In this document: piece by piece, positions 24,344 to 31,205 of the stretch
Layout of the letters: each line of letters begins with the position of its first letter
How positions within the stretch are numbered: position 1 is the stretch's first letter
DNA from: JBFWPF01 sp050250135
GTDB taxonomy: Bacteria; Chlamydiota; Chlamydiia; Chlamydiales; JAFEGQ01
Direction of reading: 5' to 3'
DNA: 31,676 nt
NCBI GenBank assembly: GCA_050250135.1
Contig: JBFWPF010000025.1
Coordinates: 1 to 31,676 of the forward strand
Made by a program: the position numbers and the translations under genes
Notes under the pieces: generated by a model
Seen by the model: only the letters and a program-made list of their open reading frames with translations
Told to the model about the DNA's origin: nothing
Database searches by the model: none

Positions 24344-24390
24344 CTCCCCCAATCTCCACGGGGGAGCCCCTGGCCGCTAGGAATCAGGGG
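24344..24390 (+). promoter_or_regulatory. Two adjacent stem-loops in the transporter leader
   Basis: CTCCCCC/GGGGGAG (24344-24350 with 24360-24366) and CCCCTG/CAGGGG (24367-24372 with 24385-24390) abut each other. ATTCCT near 24333 can instead pair with AGGAAT near 24380, which would disrupt the second stem. This is riboswitch- or attenuator-like, but I match it to no known class. It is followed by an AT-rich stretch. Confidence 0.4.
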
Positions 24391-24413
24391 TTAAATTAAA
24401 ATTTAGGTTTCAT

Positions 24414-25975
24414 GTGGTGGCGTTGCTGGAAAGGATCCGTTCCCATTGGCTTTTGGGATTTCTCTTTGCCTGTTGTAGCATGCTCTGCCTTATACCGATC
24501 CCAATAAATAAGTTCACAAAGTCAACTGAGGATTTTGGCTCTCGACGAAGAGCGGAGACCGACGCTAGCCTTGTAGGCTAGCGAGGTCGAGCTCAAAATC
24601 GAGGGCCGAAAGACCTGTTGAATTTGTGAATTTATTTATTGGGATCGGTATTAACCTCTTCCTGAGCATTTGGCCCGCTTTCAAGACCCTATCGGGCATT
24701 GACGTCGGGACTGCAGGCCTTATCCTGGGAGGGAGTTGCCTTGTGGGAGATACCCTTCAGATCCTCTTTGGGCCTCTCGGTGCCCGGTATGGTCCCAAAC
24801 CCTTCCTCCTCCTTGCCCTCCTATTGGCCCTCCCCATCGCTCTCATCTATGGGGGGGTGCTTACCCTAGGGGTAGGGGCTGCCTTTTGCCTCCTCTATAT
24901 TGCGGTCGGCGCAGCCTATCCCAATAGCGCGCTCACCGGCTTCCTCCTCAAACCCAAGAGCCCAGGGCGGATGATCAGCCTGATCATGTCGGCCAGCTAT
25001 GTGGGCTATGCACTTGGCCCCTTCGTGATGCGCCTTCTCCACCAAACCGAGGGTACCTCCCTCTCCCTCCTCCTTCCCCTTGCCTTCCTCCTTTTCCTCG
25101 GCCTCCTCTACCGCTTCCCCAAGAAATTGCAGGGCAACCCCAAGGCTAAGGTCGGCCTCCATCACCTTAGGCCCCATTGGCGCCCCCTGGCTCTCCTCTG
25201 GTTTTGCCAGTTCTGCCTCCAGGGGATCACCCTCGCCATTCTTCTCCTGATTCCCGAGTACTTTGCTGAGCGCCACCTTTCCGCTGGCATCTGCCTCGGC
25301 GGTGGCCATTTTGCTGTGATCATGGGAACTGCTCTGAGCACCTTTTTCGGCCGGGGGCTAGCTGACCGTCCCCACCCCTTCGCCATTATGGGGAGTGCGG
25401 CGACGATTGGCCTCTTGGGCTTTGCCCTCCTCCTCTTTGTCTCCCTTCCCCCACCCCTCCTCCTCGCCACGCTGACTCTGATAGGGGGCTCAATTGGCCT
25501 CCTGGTTCCGCTCAACATTGCCCTCGGCAACCGGATTGTTCCGGGCAAGGAGGGGCTGGTCAGTGGTCTCCTGATGGGGGGTGCGTGGGGTCTAGGGGGG
25601 GTGGTTCCCCTCCTAGCGGGTTGGATCGCCCTCTCCCACCCCCTCTCCCTCTCCTTCCTCTTTATCGGCTCTCTCCTCCTGATTCCCCTTGCCGCAGCCC
25701 TCCTCCTCCCTCGGATTACCCCGATTTCAGCGCCCCCCTCCCGCTCCCGGATCTCTGCCCCGTTTCCCATGATCCCCATTGAGTGGGAGGAGGAGCTGGC
25801 TCTTACCCCCTCTGTTTTCTCCCTTGACAACACCGTATGGGACCAGAGCGAGAGGGTCCCCGAACTACCCGAGCCCCTCTTGAAGCGATTGAGAAAGGAG
25901 ATCGAAGGGAGGCGGAAAAAGGTCGCCGCCCTCCCTAAACCGGCCCTAGATCAGTTTCCTCGCCGGGAAAAGTAG
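24414..25975 (+). pseudogene. MFS transporter interrupted by a 158-bp element
   Basis: A 12-helix-type major facilitator protein. The 5' fragment from GTG 24414 encodes LLERIRSHWLLGFLFACCSM and continues LCL before entering the element; its frame then ends at TAG 24579-24581. The frame resumes at INLFLSIWPAFKTLSGIDV and continues to 25975. Deleting 24493-24650 plus one TTA copy gives LCLNLFLSIWPAF in one frame. A GTG at 24626, inside the element's right arm, opens a 449-residue frame (MNLFIGIGINLFLSIW), so a protein with a rewritten first helix may still be made. Motifs resemble drug-efflux MFS proteins (GDTLQILFGPLGARYG after helix 2). The C-terminal tail of about 80 residues is charged and cytoplasmic. 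The substrate is unknown. Confidence 0.8.
24493..24650. mobile_element. 158-bp MITE-like palindrome, TTA target duplication
   Basis: Outer arms begin TACCGATCCCAATAAATAA at both ends. They continue for about 37 bp with three mismatches. Pairing resumes inward (CTCGA, GAGC, ACC) to a perfect GCTAGCC/GGCTAGC stem with loop TTGTA. The direct repeat TTA lies at 24490-24492 and 24651-24653. There is no transposase, so it would have to be moved in trans. The transporter frame is restored exactly by its removal, which is direct evidence of insertion. The near-identical outer arms suggest it is the youngest of the three palindromes here. Confidence 0.85.
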
Positions 25976-26035
25976 CCAAAAATTTCTGCGGTTGGGTATC
26001 TACCCTATTTTCTGCCCACGTAAGGAGAAATGGGG

Positions 26036-27019
26036 ATGATCCGATCAATTGTTGCGACCCTAGCCCTAGCCATCTGTCTTCTGACCCAACCAGCGGCTGC
26101 CGCCCCTTGCGTTTGGGCCCATGGGGACTACCTCTATTGGCATGCTATCCAGACCAATATGGCTTATGGCGTGGCGGTAGATGACATTAACACCTTCTCC
26201 GATCTCAATGTGCTCAATCAGAAGTGTGACATCCAGTCGGCCTTCCGGGTAGGGCTTGGGTGGAAGCCCTCCTGCGTTTGCTGGGAGGCCACCTTCGACT
26301 ACACCCGCTACCACAACACCGTTACCGGGAGCACCTTTGAGCCGGTCATCATCGCCTCGCAGCTCCTTGCGCCCAACCTAGGATTCATCGTCGGTGGAGA
26401 TGATCTTGGGGGCCCTGCGATTTCCAAATGGCGCCTTAACCTCGATATGTTCGACCTCAACTTTGCGCTCCCCCTTTGCTTCTGCTGTTCCTGCCGCGTT
26501 TCCCCGTACATCGGGCTAAGGGGGGGGATTATCCATCAGAACCAGCGGATTAGCTATGTCGATTTCGTCGATACCAACACCGCTGCTAGGGTAAATGCCA
26601 CCGTTAATCAGCGGAATAACTTCTCTGGGGTGGGTCCGAAGGCGGGCTTTAGCGCCCTCTACCCCATCCTGTGCGGCATTAGCCTTACCGGCGACCTCGC
26701 TCTATCGGCTGCCTACGGAGAGTTCGACTGGATGGACCAGAGCATTATCGCAGTCCAAGGCGACGGTGTGGTCTTTGGTACCACCAGTAAGAGTAAGCTG
26801 AGCCGCTTTGTCCCCATGCTGCAGGCCCTCATCGGCCTCGATTGGAGGCGGTGCTGGTGTGGCTATACCCTGTCGATAGCCGCCGGCTATGAGGTCCAGT
26901 ACTACTGGAACACCTGGCGGACCCAGAATTCGATTATCCAGAGCTTCTATGTGTCCAACGTCGGTTTTGGGGACCTAGCCCTTCACGGCCTCACTCTAAG
27001 GTTTGGAATAGGGTACTAA
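26036..27019 (+). CDS. Cysteine-rich MOMP-like outer membrane porin
   Basis: A signal peptide (MIRSIVATLALAICLLTQPAAA) precedes a mature protein starting APCVWAHGDYLYWHA. The length and pattern resemble the Legionella/Waddlia MOMP-like (Lpg1974-type) porin family. Alternating strands such as WEATFDYTRYHNTV and SPYIGLRGG and the terminal LRFGIGY (aromatic last residue) indicate a BAM-inserted beta barrel. At least ten Cys residues, many paired as CVC, CFCCSC and CWC, suggest disulfide cross-linking as in chlamydial outer membrane complexes. ATG 26036 is chosen over 26030 because it is 8 nt from AAGGAG. The exact family is inferred, not searched. Confidence 0.75.
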   Translation: MIRSIVATLALAICLLTQPAAAAPCVWAHGDYLYWHAIQTNMAYGVAVDDINTFSDLNVLNQKCDIQSAFRVGLGWKPSCVCWEATFDYTRYHNTVTGSTFEPVIIASQLLAPNLGFIVGGDDLGGPAISKWRLNLDMFDLNFALPLCFCCSCRVSPYIGLRGGIIHQNQRISYVDFVDTNTAARVNATVNQRNNFSGVGPKAGFSALYPILCGISLTGDLALSAAYGEFDWMDQSIIAVQGDGVVFGTTSKSKLSRFVPMLQALIGLDWRRCWCGYTLSIAAGYEVQYYWNTWRTQNSIIQSFYVSNVGFGDLALHGLTLRFGIGY

Positions 27020-27022
27020 CCC

Positions 27023-27051
27023 TTTACAGATCATAGCAGGCTCCCTATGAT
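27023..27051 (+). promoter_or_regulatory. Promoter for gap
   Basis: TTTACA and TATGAT are separated by exactly 17 nt, with one mismatch each to consensus. The -10 ends 33 nt before ATG 27085, so the gap gene is probably transcribed independently of the porin. Confidence 0.7.
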
Positions 27052-27084
27052 GCCGAATTCAAGACCTAATTAGGGGGAGTGACC

Positions 27085-28089
27085 ATGGTTAAGGTGGCTA
27101 TCAACGGCTTTGGGCGGATCGGGCGGCTCGCCTTCCGCGTGCTATCGGAGAGAAAGGGGTTCGATGTGGTCGCGATCAACGACCTCGTCCCCGCCGATAA
27201 CCTGGCTTACCTCCTCAAGTACGACTCGACCCATGGCCGCTTTCCCGGTCACGTCAGCAACGACGGCGACTACCTGATCGTCGATAAGAAAAAGACCAAG
27301 GTGGTCGCCGTGCGCGATCCTGCCTATCTCCCGTGGAAGGACCTCGGGGTCGACATCGTGATTGAATCGACCGGCCTCTTCACCAAGAGGGAGGATGCCG
27401 AAAAGCACCTTGCCGCCGGTGCCAAGCGGGTTGTCCTTTCGGCTCCCTCCAAGTCGGAGGGGATCCCCACCTTTGTCATGGGGGTGAACCAGGACCAGTA
27501 CAAGCCTGAGATGCATATCGTCTCGAATGCCTCCTGCACCACCAATTGCCTGGCCCCGATCACCAAGGTTCTCCTGGATAGCTTTGGGATTGACGAGGGG
27601 CTCATGACCACTATCCACGCGGTCACGGCGACCCAGCCGACCGTCGACGGCCCCTCCCATAAGGACTGGCGTGGCGGGCGGGGGGCGCTCCAGAACATCA
27701 TCCCTGCCTCGACTGGCGCTGCCAAGGCCGTTGCCCTGTGCCTTCCCCAGGTGAAGGGGAAGCTGACGGGGATGGCCTTTCGGGTCCCCACAGCCGATGT
27801 CTCTGCCGTCGACCTCACCGTCCGCCTCTCCAAGTCAACCGATTATGCCGCGATCTGCGATGCCATGAAGGCAGCGGCCAATGGCCCCATGAAGGGGATA
27901 CTCGAGTATTGTGATGAACAGGTGGTCTCCTCCGACTTCATCAGTAGTCGCGCCTCAGCCATCTTTGATAGGGGGGCAGGCATTGCCCTTAACGACCGGT
28001 TCTTCAAGGTAGTCGCCTGGTACGACAATGAAATGGGTTACGCCACCCGTATCGTCGACCTCCTCGAGTACATCGCCAAGCATATCTGA
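27085..28089 (+). CDS. gap: Glyceraldehyde-3-phosphate dehydrogenase
   Basis: Glycolytic NAD-dependent oxidation and phosphorylation of glyceraldehyde-3-phosphate in the cytoplasm. It has 334 residues. The Rossmann motif INGFGRIGR is at 6-14 and Asp33 (AIND) favours NAD. The active-site loop SNASCTTNCLAP carries Cys151, and the catalytic His is in TTIHAVTATQ. WYDNEMGYATR is near the C-terminus. ATG 27085 follows GGGGGAGTG; a GTG two codons earlier is a possible start. The position after rplQ matches gapA (CT505) in C. trachomatis, with the transporter and porin inserted between. Confidence 0.97.
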   Translation: MVKVAINGFGRIGRLAFRVLSERKGFDVVAINDLVPADNLAYLLKYDSTHGRFPGHVSNDGDYLIVDKKKTKVVAVRDPAYLPWKDLGVDIVIESTGLFTKREDAEKHLAAGAKRVVLSAPSKSEGIPTFVMGVNQDQYKPEMHIVSNASCTTNCLAPITKVLLDSFGIDEGLMTTIHAVTATQPTVDGPSHKDWRGGRGALQNIIPASTGAAKAVALCLPQVKGKLTGMAFRVPTADVSAVDLTVRLSKSTDYAAICDAMKAAANGPMKGILEYCDEQVVSSDFISSRASAIFDRGAGIALNDRFFKVVAWYDNEMGYATRIVDLLEYIAKHI

Positions 28090-28142
28090 TAGGGTTGCAA
28101 TTTTTCTAAACTACCTTTAACCTACTGAGGTGAGGTAACCAT

Positions 28143-28370
28143 ATGGTACACGGGCATATTGTCAGTCACAATCAGATGTTCATTCCCGACGAGATTCGAC
28201 TTGCCTTAAAGCTTAAGGAAGGGGATCGAATTGTTTATGAAATTCGCCAAGATAATACCGCTGTTATGCGAAAAATGACCGGTGTAGATGTCCCCTATCT
28301 TGAGTCGATTCAATCAACGCTAACAGAGTGGGAGTCATCTGAGGATGACGTTGCCTATCGCGACCTATAG
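28143..28370 (+). CDS. AbrB/MazE-like antitoxin
   Basis: A 75-residue protein. The N-terminal swapped-hairpin DNA-binding part reads FIPDEIRLALKLKEGDRIVYEI (about 13-34), as in SpoVT/AbrB and MazE-type antitoxins. The acidic C-terminus (TEWESSEDDVAYRDL) is suited to cover a MazF-type toxin. It overlaps the toxin frame by 26 nt. Codon and base usage look more AT-rich than gap, consistent with later acquisition. It probably represses its own promoter. Confidence 0.75.
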   Translation: MVHGHIVSHNQMFIPDEIRLALKLKEGDRIVYEIRQDNTAVMRKMTGVDVPYLESIQSTLTEWESSEDDVAYRDL

Positions 28371-28727
28371 ACAATTTGATGTTGTATCTGTTCCGTTTCC
28401 TTTCACCGATTTATTAGGCCGGAAGCGTCGGCCAGCGGTTATTATCTCATCGAACACCTTATTCAACGACCACATCCAACACTGTGTATTGGCTATGGTT
28501 ACGTCCAAAATAGATCCCTCATGGCCGCTCGATATACGACTTACCGACTACGCTGCAGTGGGACTTTCTGTGCCATCCATCATTCGAATGAAATTTTTAC
28601 CCTAGATCAGCGCACTATTACAGGTCATATTGGCCATCTCCTTAGCGAAGACCAGGTTGCCCTGTCTCAGACTTTACAGATGCTCTTCCCTTGGCAGGAA
28701 GTTGTCGAGAATCTCTCTCAGAGATAG
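28345..28727 (+). pseudogene. MazF/PemK-like toxin with a frameshift in a T5 run
   Basis: The frame starts at ATG 28345 and reads YRQFDVVSVPFPFTDLLGRK, then RRPAVIISSNTLFND, the classic PemK/MazF N-terminus. It stops at TAG 28603-28605 after IIRMKFLP. In the -1 frame the family continues without a gap as FTLDQRTITGHIGHLLSED to 28727. The shift is at TTTTT 28594-28598: six Ts would give MKFFTLDQR and an intact toxin of about 127 residues. Loss of one T, phase variation, slippage or an assembly error would all explain it. MazF-type toxins are endoribonucleases; the truncated form lacks the last third of the fold and is probably inactive. Confidence 0.8.
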
Positions 28728-28855
28728 GGAAGGCGTTTAGCCCCTTTGAGCCACGCCCGCTTGCATCTGCCAAGCCCCCTTCCCAACAATCCCTAGGTCG
28801 GGTATCCTAAGGCCAAAATTCTTTTCGTACGCTCATATTCAAGAGGTTATTTACA

Positions 28856-29539
28856 TTGGTTAATTTTACCCGAGAGCCGATCATCGAGTCGGTCATCACC
28901 CCGCGAGAGGGGTGCAAGCTGGTTGTTCGCAATACCAAGGGGGCTGGTCAAGAGGAGTATTTGGTGGATGCCCTTGAGGTGGTGAGCTTTGGGGCTGCCG
29001 TCTTCTTCCGCTCCCTTGAGCGGCCCAAGAATTTTCTCCTCCCCGTCTCCGACTACGAGGTTCTAGAGGTCCGAGAGACCCGAATGGTCCTCAAGCACAT
29101 GCTTGAGCCTGAGAAAAAGCAAAAAGTTGAGCAGAAGACTGATGAGGAGGCGCCCGCCCCCAAAGAGAAGCGGCGGGAGCGGCGCCGGGGTCGACGCCGA
29201 GGGCGCAAGGAAGGCGCTGAAGAGGGCATGGAAGGAGAGGAAGAGAGCGCCGAGCTCCCTCCCGCTCGTGAGGAGGCTCCTCCCCCCCCGCCAAAGGCTG
29301 CCCCTAACCGAGAGGCTCTCTACAAGATGCCGCCGCCTCCGAGTGCTCTGATCAGCGAGACGATTGGCCGTTACAAGGAGATGCTGGTAGCTGCCGATGA
29401 GGAGGAGCCCCAGTTGGTCCCTCCGAGTGTAGAGGCCGGCGAGGAAGAGGGCTCCTATGAAGCGCCCAAGGGGGCGAGCCTCTTCTCTCCTGCTAGCTTC
29501 CTCCGCAAGCTTACTGGCCGGGAAGAGGACGAGGAATAA
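28856..29539 (+). CDS. CT504-like protein with a basic Arg-rich tract
   Basis: A 227-residue protein. Residues 1-80 form a compact domain (VDALEVVSFGAAVFFRSLERP and FLLPVSDYEVLEV). A low-complexity linker follows with an Arg/Lys tract (KRRERRRGRRRGRKEG, about 102-117), acidic stretches and PPPPP. The end is SLFSPASFLRKLTGREEDEE. The start is TTG 28856 with AAGAGG about 9 nt upstream; no ATG is nearby. The position next to gap matches the hypothetical gene CT504 of C. trachomatis. The basic tract suggests RNA or DNA binding but the role is unknown. Confidence 0.7.
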   Translation: MVNFTREPIIESVITPREGCKLVVRNTKGAGQEEYLVDALEVVSFGAAVFFRSLERPKNFLLPVSDYEVLEVRETRMVLKHMLEPEKKQKVEQKTDEEAPAPKEKRRERRRGRRRGRKEGAEEGMEGEEESAELPPAREEAPPPPPKAAPNREALYKMPPPPSALISETIGRYKEMLVAADEEEPQLVPPSVEAGEEEGSYEAPKGASLFSPASFLRKLTGREEDEE

Positions 29540-29549
29540 AGCGCCACCT

Positions 29550-29633
29550 GCTCGGGTGGTGAAATTGGTAGACACTGGGGACTTAAAATCCCTTGGACTT
29601 ACGTCCGTGCGGGTTCGAGTCCCGCCCCGAGCA
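29550..29633 (+). tRNA. tRNA-Leu(UAA)
   Basis: Acceptor GCTCGGG pairs with CCCGAGC and is followed by discriminator A. The D-arm region TGGTGAAATTGGTAGACAC is typical of Leu tRNAs. The anticodon stem GGGA/TCCC encloses CTTAAAA, giving anticodon UAA. A long variable arm (TTGGACTTACGTCCG) marks a class II tRNA. The T arm is GCGGG TTCGAGT CCCGC. CCA is not encoded. Confidence 0.95.
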
Positions 29634-29823
29634 ACCCATGGGGAGAGCGATGAGCAGTCATGAGGTGGGAAAGAGGCGCCTAAAGGAGGTTGTCCTGTAA
29701 CCCTCCGTATTCACTGCCTCATCCACGCCGAAAGTAAGGGATGCCCTCGCCAGATCATCCGCTACGCCGACCAGGTCTACGGGTTTCAGTGCCACCTAGA
29801 GCCTACCCTCAAGTTGATTAGAA
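29634..29823 (+). other. Non-coding or decayed coding sequence downstream of tRNA-Leu
   Basis: A frame around 29700-29915 reads VTLRIHCLIHAESKGCPRQ and QVYGFQCHLEPTLKLIR and looks partly protein-like. It has no upstream start in frame before a stop, and a separate 16-codon frame (MSSHEVGKRRLKEVVL) precedes it. This may be a degraded gene. I recognise no family. Confidence 0.3.
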
Positions 29824-30069
29824 AATTTTACCACAGAACACCTGCTCCCCAGGGGGAGGCCCCTGGGGAGCAATCCCAGCGTTCCCATCGCCTATCTATT
29901 GTAGCCCTGACGTAGGGCGGACTATTTTGTCCCCCGGGCCATCCCCGGGGGACAGGCTGTTTTGGCCTATTCCGGAGGAATGGGCCAAAACTAGAGGCCG
30001 TGCCCCATGGGCATGCGTTTTGCTTCCTACACCCCCTCTGTGCCTCTCTGTGCCCTCTGTGGTAAAATT
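29824..30069. repeat. Hairpin-rich element bounded by inverted AATTTTACCACAGA repeats
   Basis: AATTTTACCACAGA lies near 29826 and its exact reverse complement near 30057-30070. Between them are four hairpins. One is a perfect 12-bp stem GCTCCCCAGGGG/CCCCTGGGGAGC (29844-29871). The next is GCCCT/AGGGC near 29904-29918. The third is a perfect 10-bp stem GTCCCCCGGG/CCCGGGGGAC (29929-29953). The last is a 15-bp stem starting GTTTTGGCC (29959-29991). At the right end CTCTGTG occurs three times at 9-10 bp spacing (30036, 30046, 30055), the ACCACAGAG-type repeat seen in various bacterial genomes. The last 14 codons of the minus-strand hydrolase lie in it. Confidence 0.65.
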
Positions 30070-31136
30070 CTGTCTGAATCGTCAGTCAGACTTTGCAGAT
30101 ATCCTGAGCTAGAGGCGCCCGAGGTGGGCCCCGAGACAATCTCCTCAGCATCCAGGTCAAACTTCATCAGGTCTAAATAGCGGATGGTCTGGTTCCCGTA
30201 GGTCTTAAAGTAGTAGCGCTTGGAATCGGCCTCCTTAACCGAAGTAAGCTGCGTGAAGTCGCTCTCCCCCTTCCCAACTGCGATCCCTTTGGGAATATCG
30301 AAGTTGTTGAGGAGGTGGAAGGTCTGATTCACCGCCTCAGGTCCGTTTTTCGACGGGGTGGCATAGGAGGAGAAGAGGGCGGCCCGCACAAAGCGAGAGG
30401 GAGGGGTAAAGTCCCCTGGCAGCCCCACCATCCCCGACCCCATCCCAAAGGGGGTCAGCTCAACCCCCCGCAGGGTCATAGGCTGGGCATTCTTTGGGCT
30501 GAGGTTGAGGTAATTGATCAGGTTGGTCAGGTGCCAGTCAAAGGTGGGGGAGTTGGTGATGGTGCCGATGGGGTTTTCGTACACCACAAGCTCTCCCCCT
30601 AGGGGTTCAATCACAAGGCTCCGCCCTTGCCGATCGTAGACGACGTAGTGAAAGGGGGGAGGGGTAGGTCCCCAGCCCGCTGTTACCGTCGGCGCAATCA
30701 CCACCGTGGGGATCGCCTCCCTGACCTCATCTAAGCTTGCAAATTGGGTCAGGATCCAGTTGGGAAACTCAACGGGGGAGAGGGACCGATCCTGGTTTTC
30801 CTCTGTAATCTCCCCATACTCAGCATAACCGGGAAAATAGAAGGCGGCCGCCACTAACCCCTCTTCGTTAATCCCATCCATCAGCACCTGCTCGTCAAAA
30901 CAATAGACCCCTACAGCGGCGTACTTAGCCGTGTAGACAAGGCCGTCCCCCTTAGAGCTCTTTCCGGTAAAGGTGTAGTGGTGGGGGATCACCGCGGTCG
31001 ACATTTTAAGTACCCGTCCAAATTCGACCGTTCGTCCGGTAACGACCGCCTTGTCGGTGGCGGTCAAGCGTAGCCCTGTGCAGGCGAAAAGCTCGCCACA
31101 AAAGAGGAGAAGAACAAAAGCGCTGACCTTAAGCAT
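30027..31136 (-). CDS. Exported choloylglycine hydrolase / penicillin V acylase family enzyme
   Basis: An N-terminal nucleophile hydrolase of linear amides. A signal peptide (MLKVSAFVLLLFCGELFA) is followed directly by CTGLRLTATD. Cleavage before this Cys would expose the catalytic nucleophile. GRTVEFG follows with the catalytic Arg 16 residues after Cys; Glu stands where bile salt hydrolases have Asp. ITNSPTFDWHLTNLINYL and PSRFVRAALFSSY carry the later active-site Asn and Arg. LFAC also fits a lipobox, so lipoprotein anchoring is possible. ATG 31136 is preferred over 31142 because AGGA lies 6 nt away. The C-terminal RILPQRAQRGTEGV is read from a repeat, so the native stop is lost. Confidence 0.85.
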   Translation of the reverse strand: MLKVSAFVLLLFCGELFACTGLRLTATDKAVVTGRTVEFGRVLKMSTAVIPHHYTFTGKSSKGDGLVYTAKYAAVGVYCFDEQVLMDGINEEGLVAAAFYFPGYAEYGEITEENQDRSLSPVEFPNWILTQFASLDEVREAIPTVVIAPTVTAGWGPTPPPFHYVVYDRQGRSLVIEPLGGELVVYENPIGTITNSPTFDWHLTNLINYLNLSPKNAQPMTLRGVELTPFGMGSGMVGLPGDFTPPSRFVRAALFSSYATPSKNGPEAVNQTFHLLNNFDIPKGIAVGKGESDFTQLTSVKEADSKRYYFKTYGNQTIRYLDLMKFDLDAEEIVSGPTSGASSSGYLQSLTDDSDRILPQRAQRGTEGV

Positions 31137-31205
31137 AGCCATTCCTGGGTTTTAGGCCGCTCATACTCCATATAGGAAATCGTTGACAAGGCAGGAGCCA
31201 AACCT

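Noticed and set aside
24344..24390. Guanidine-II (mini-ykkC) riboswitch
   Set aside because: One hairpin contains ACGG, but not as a closed ACGR tetraloop, and the second lacks the motif.
28591..28605. Programmed -1 frameshift in the toxin gene
   Set aside because: The heptamer is A TTT TTA rather than X XXY YYZ, and no strong downstream structure was seen; base loss is simpler.
29700..29915. HPr-like phosphocarrier gene
   Set aside because: HCLIHAESKG superficially recalls an HPr start, but there is no proper active-site LHARPA motif and no start codon in frame.
29844..29991. CRISPR array
   Set aside because: The hairpins have different sequences and spacings; there are no repeated identical units separated by spacers.
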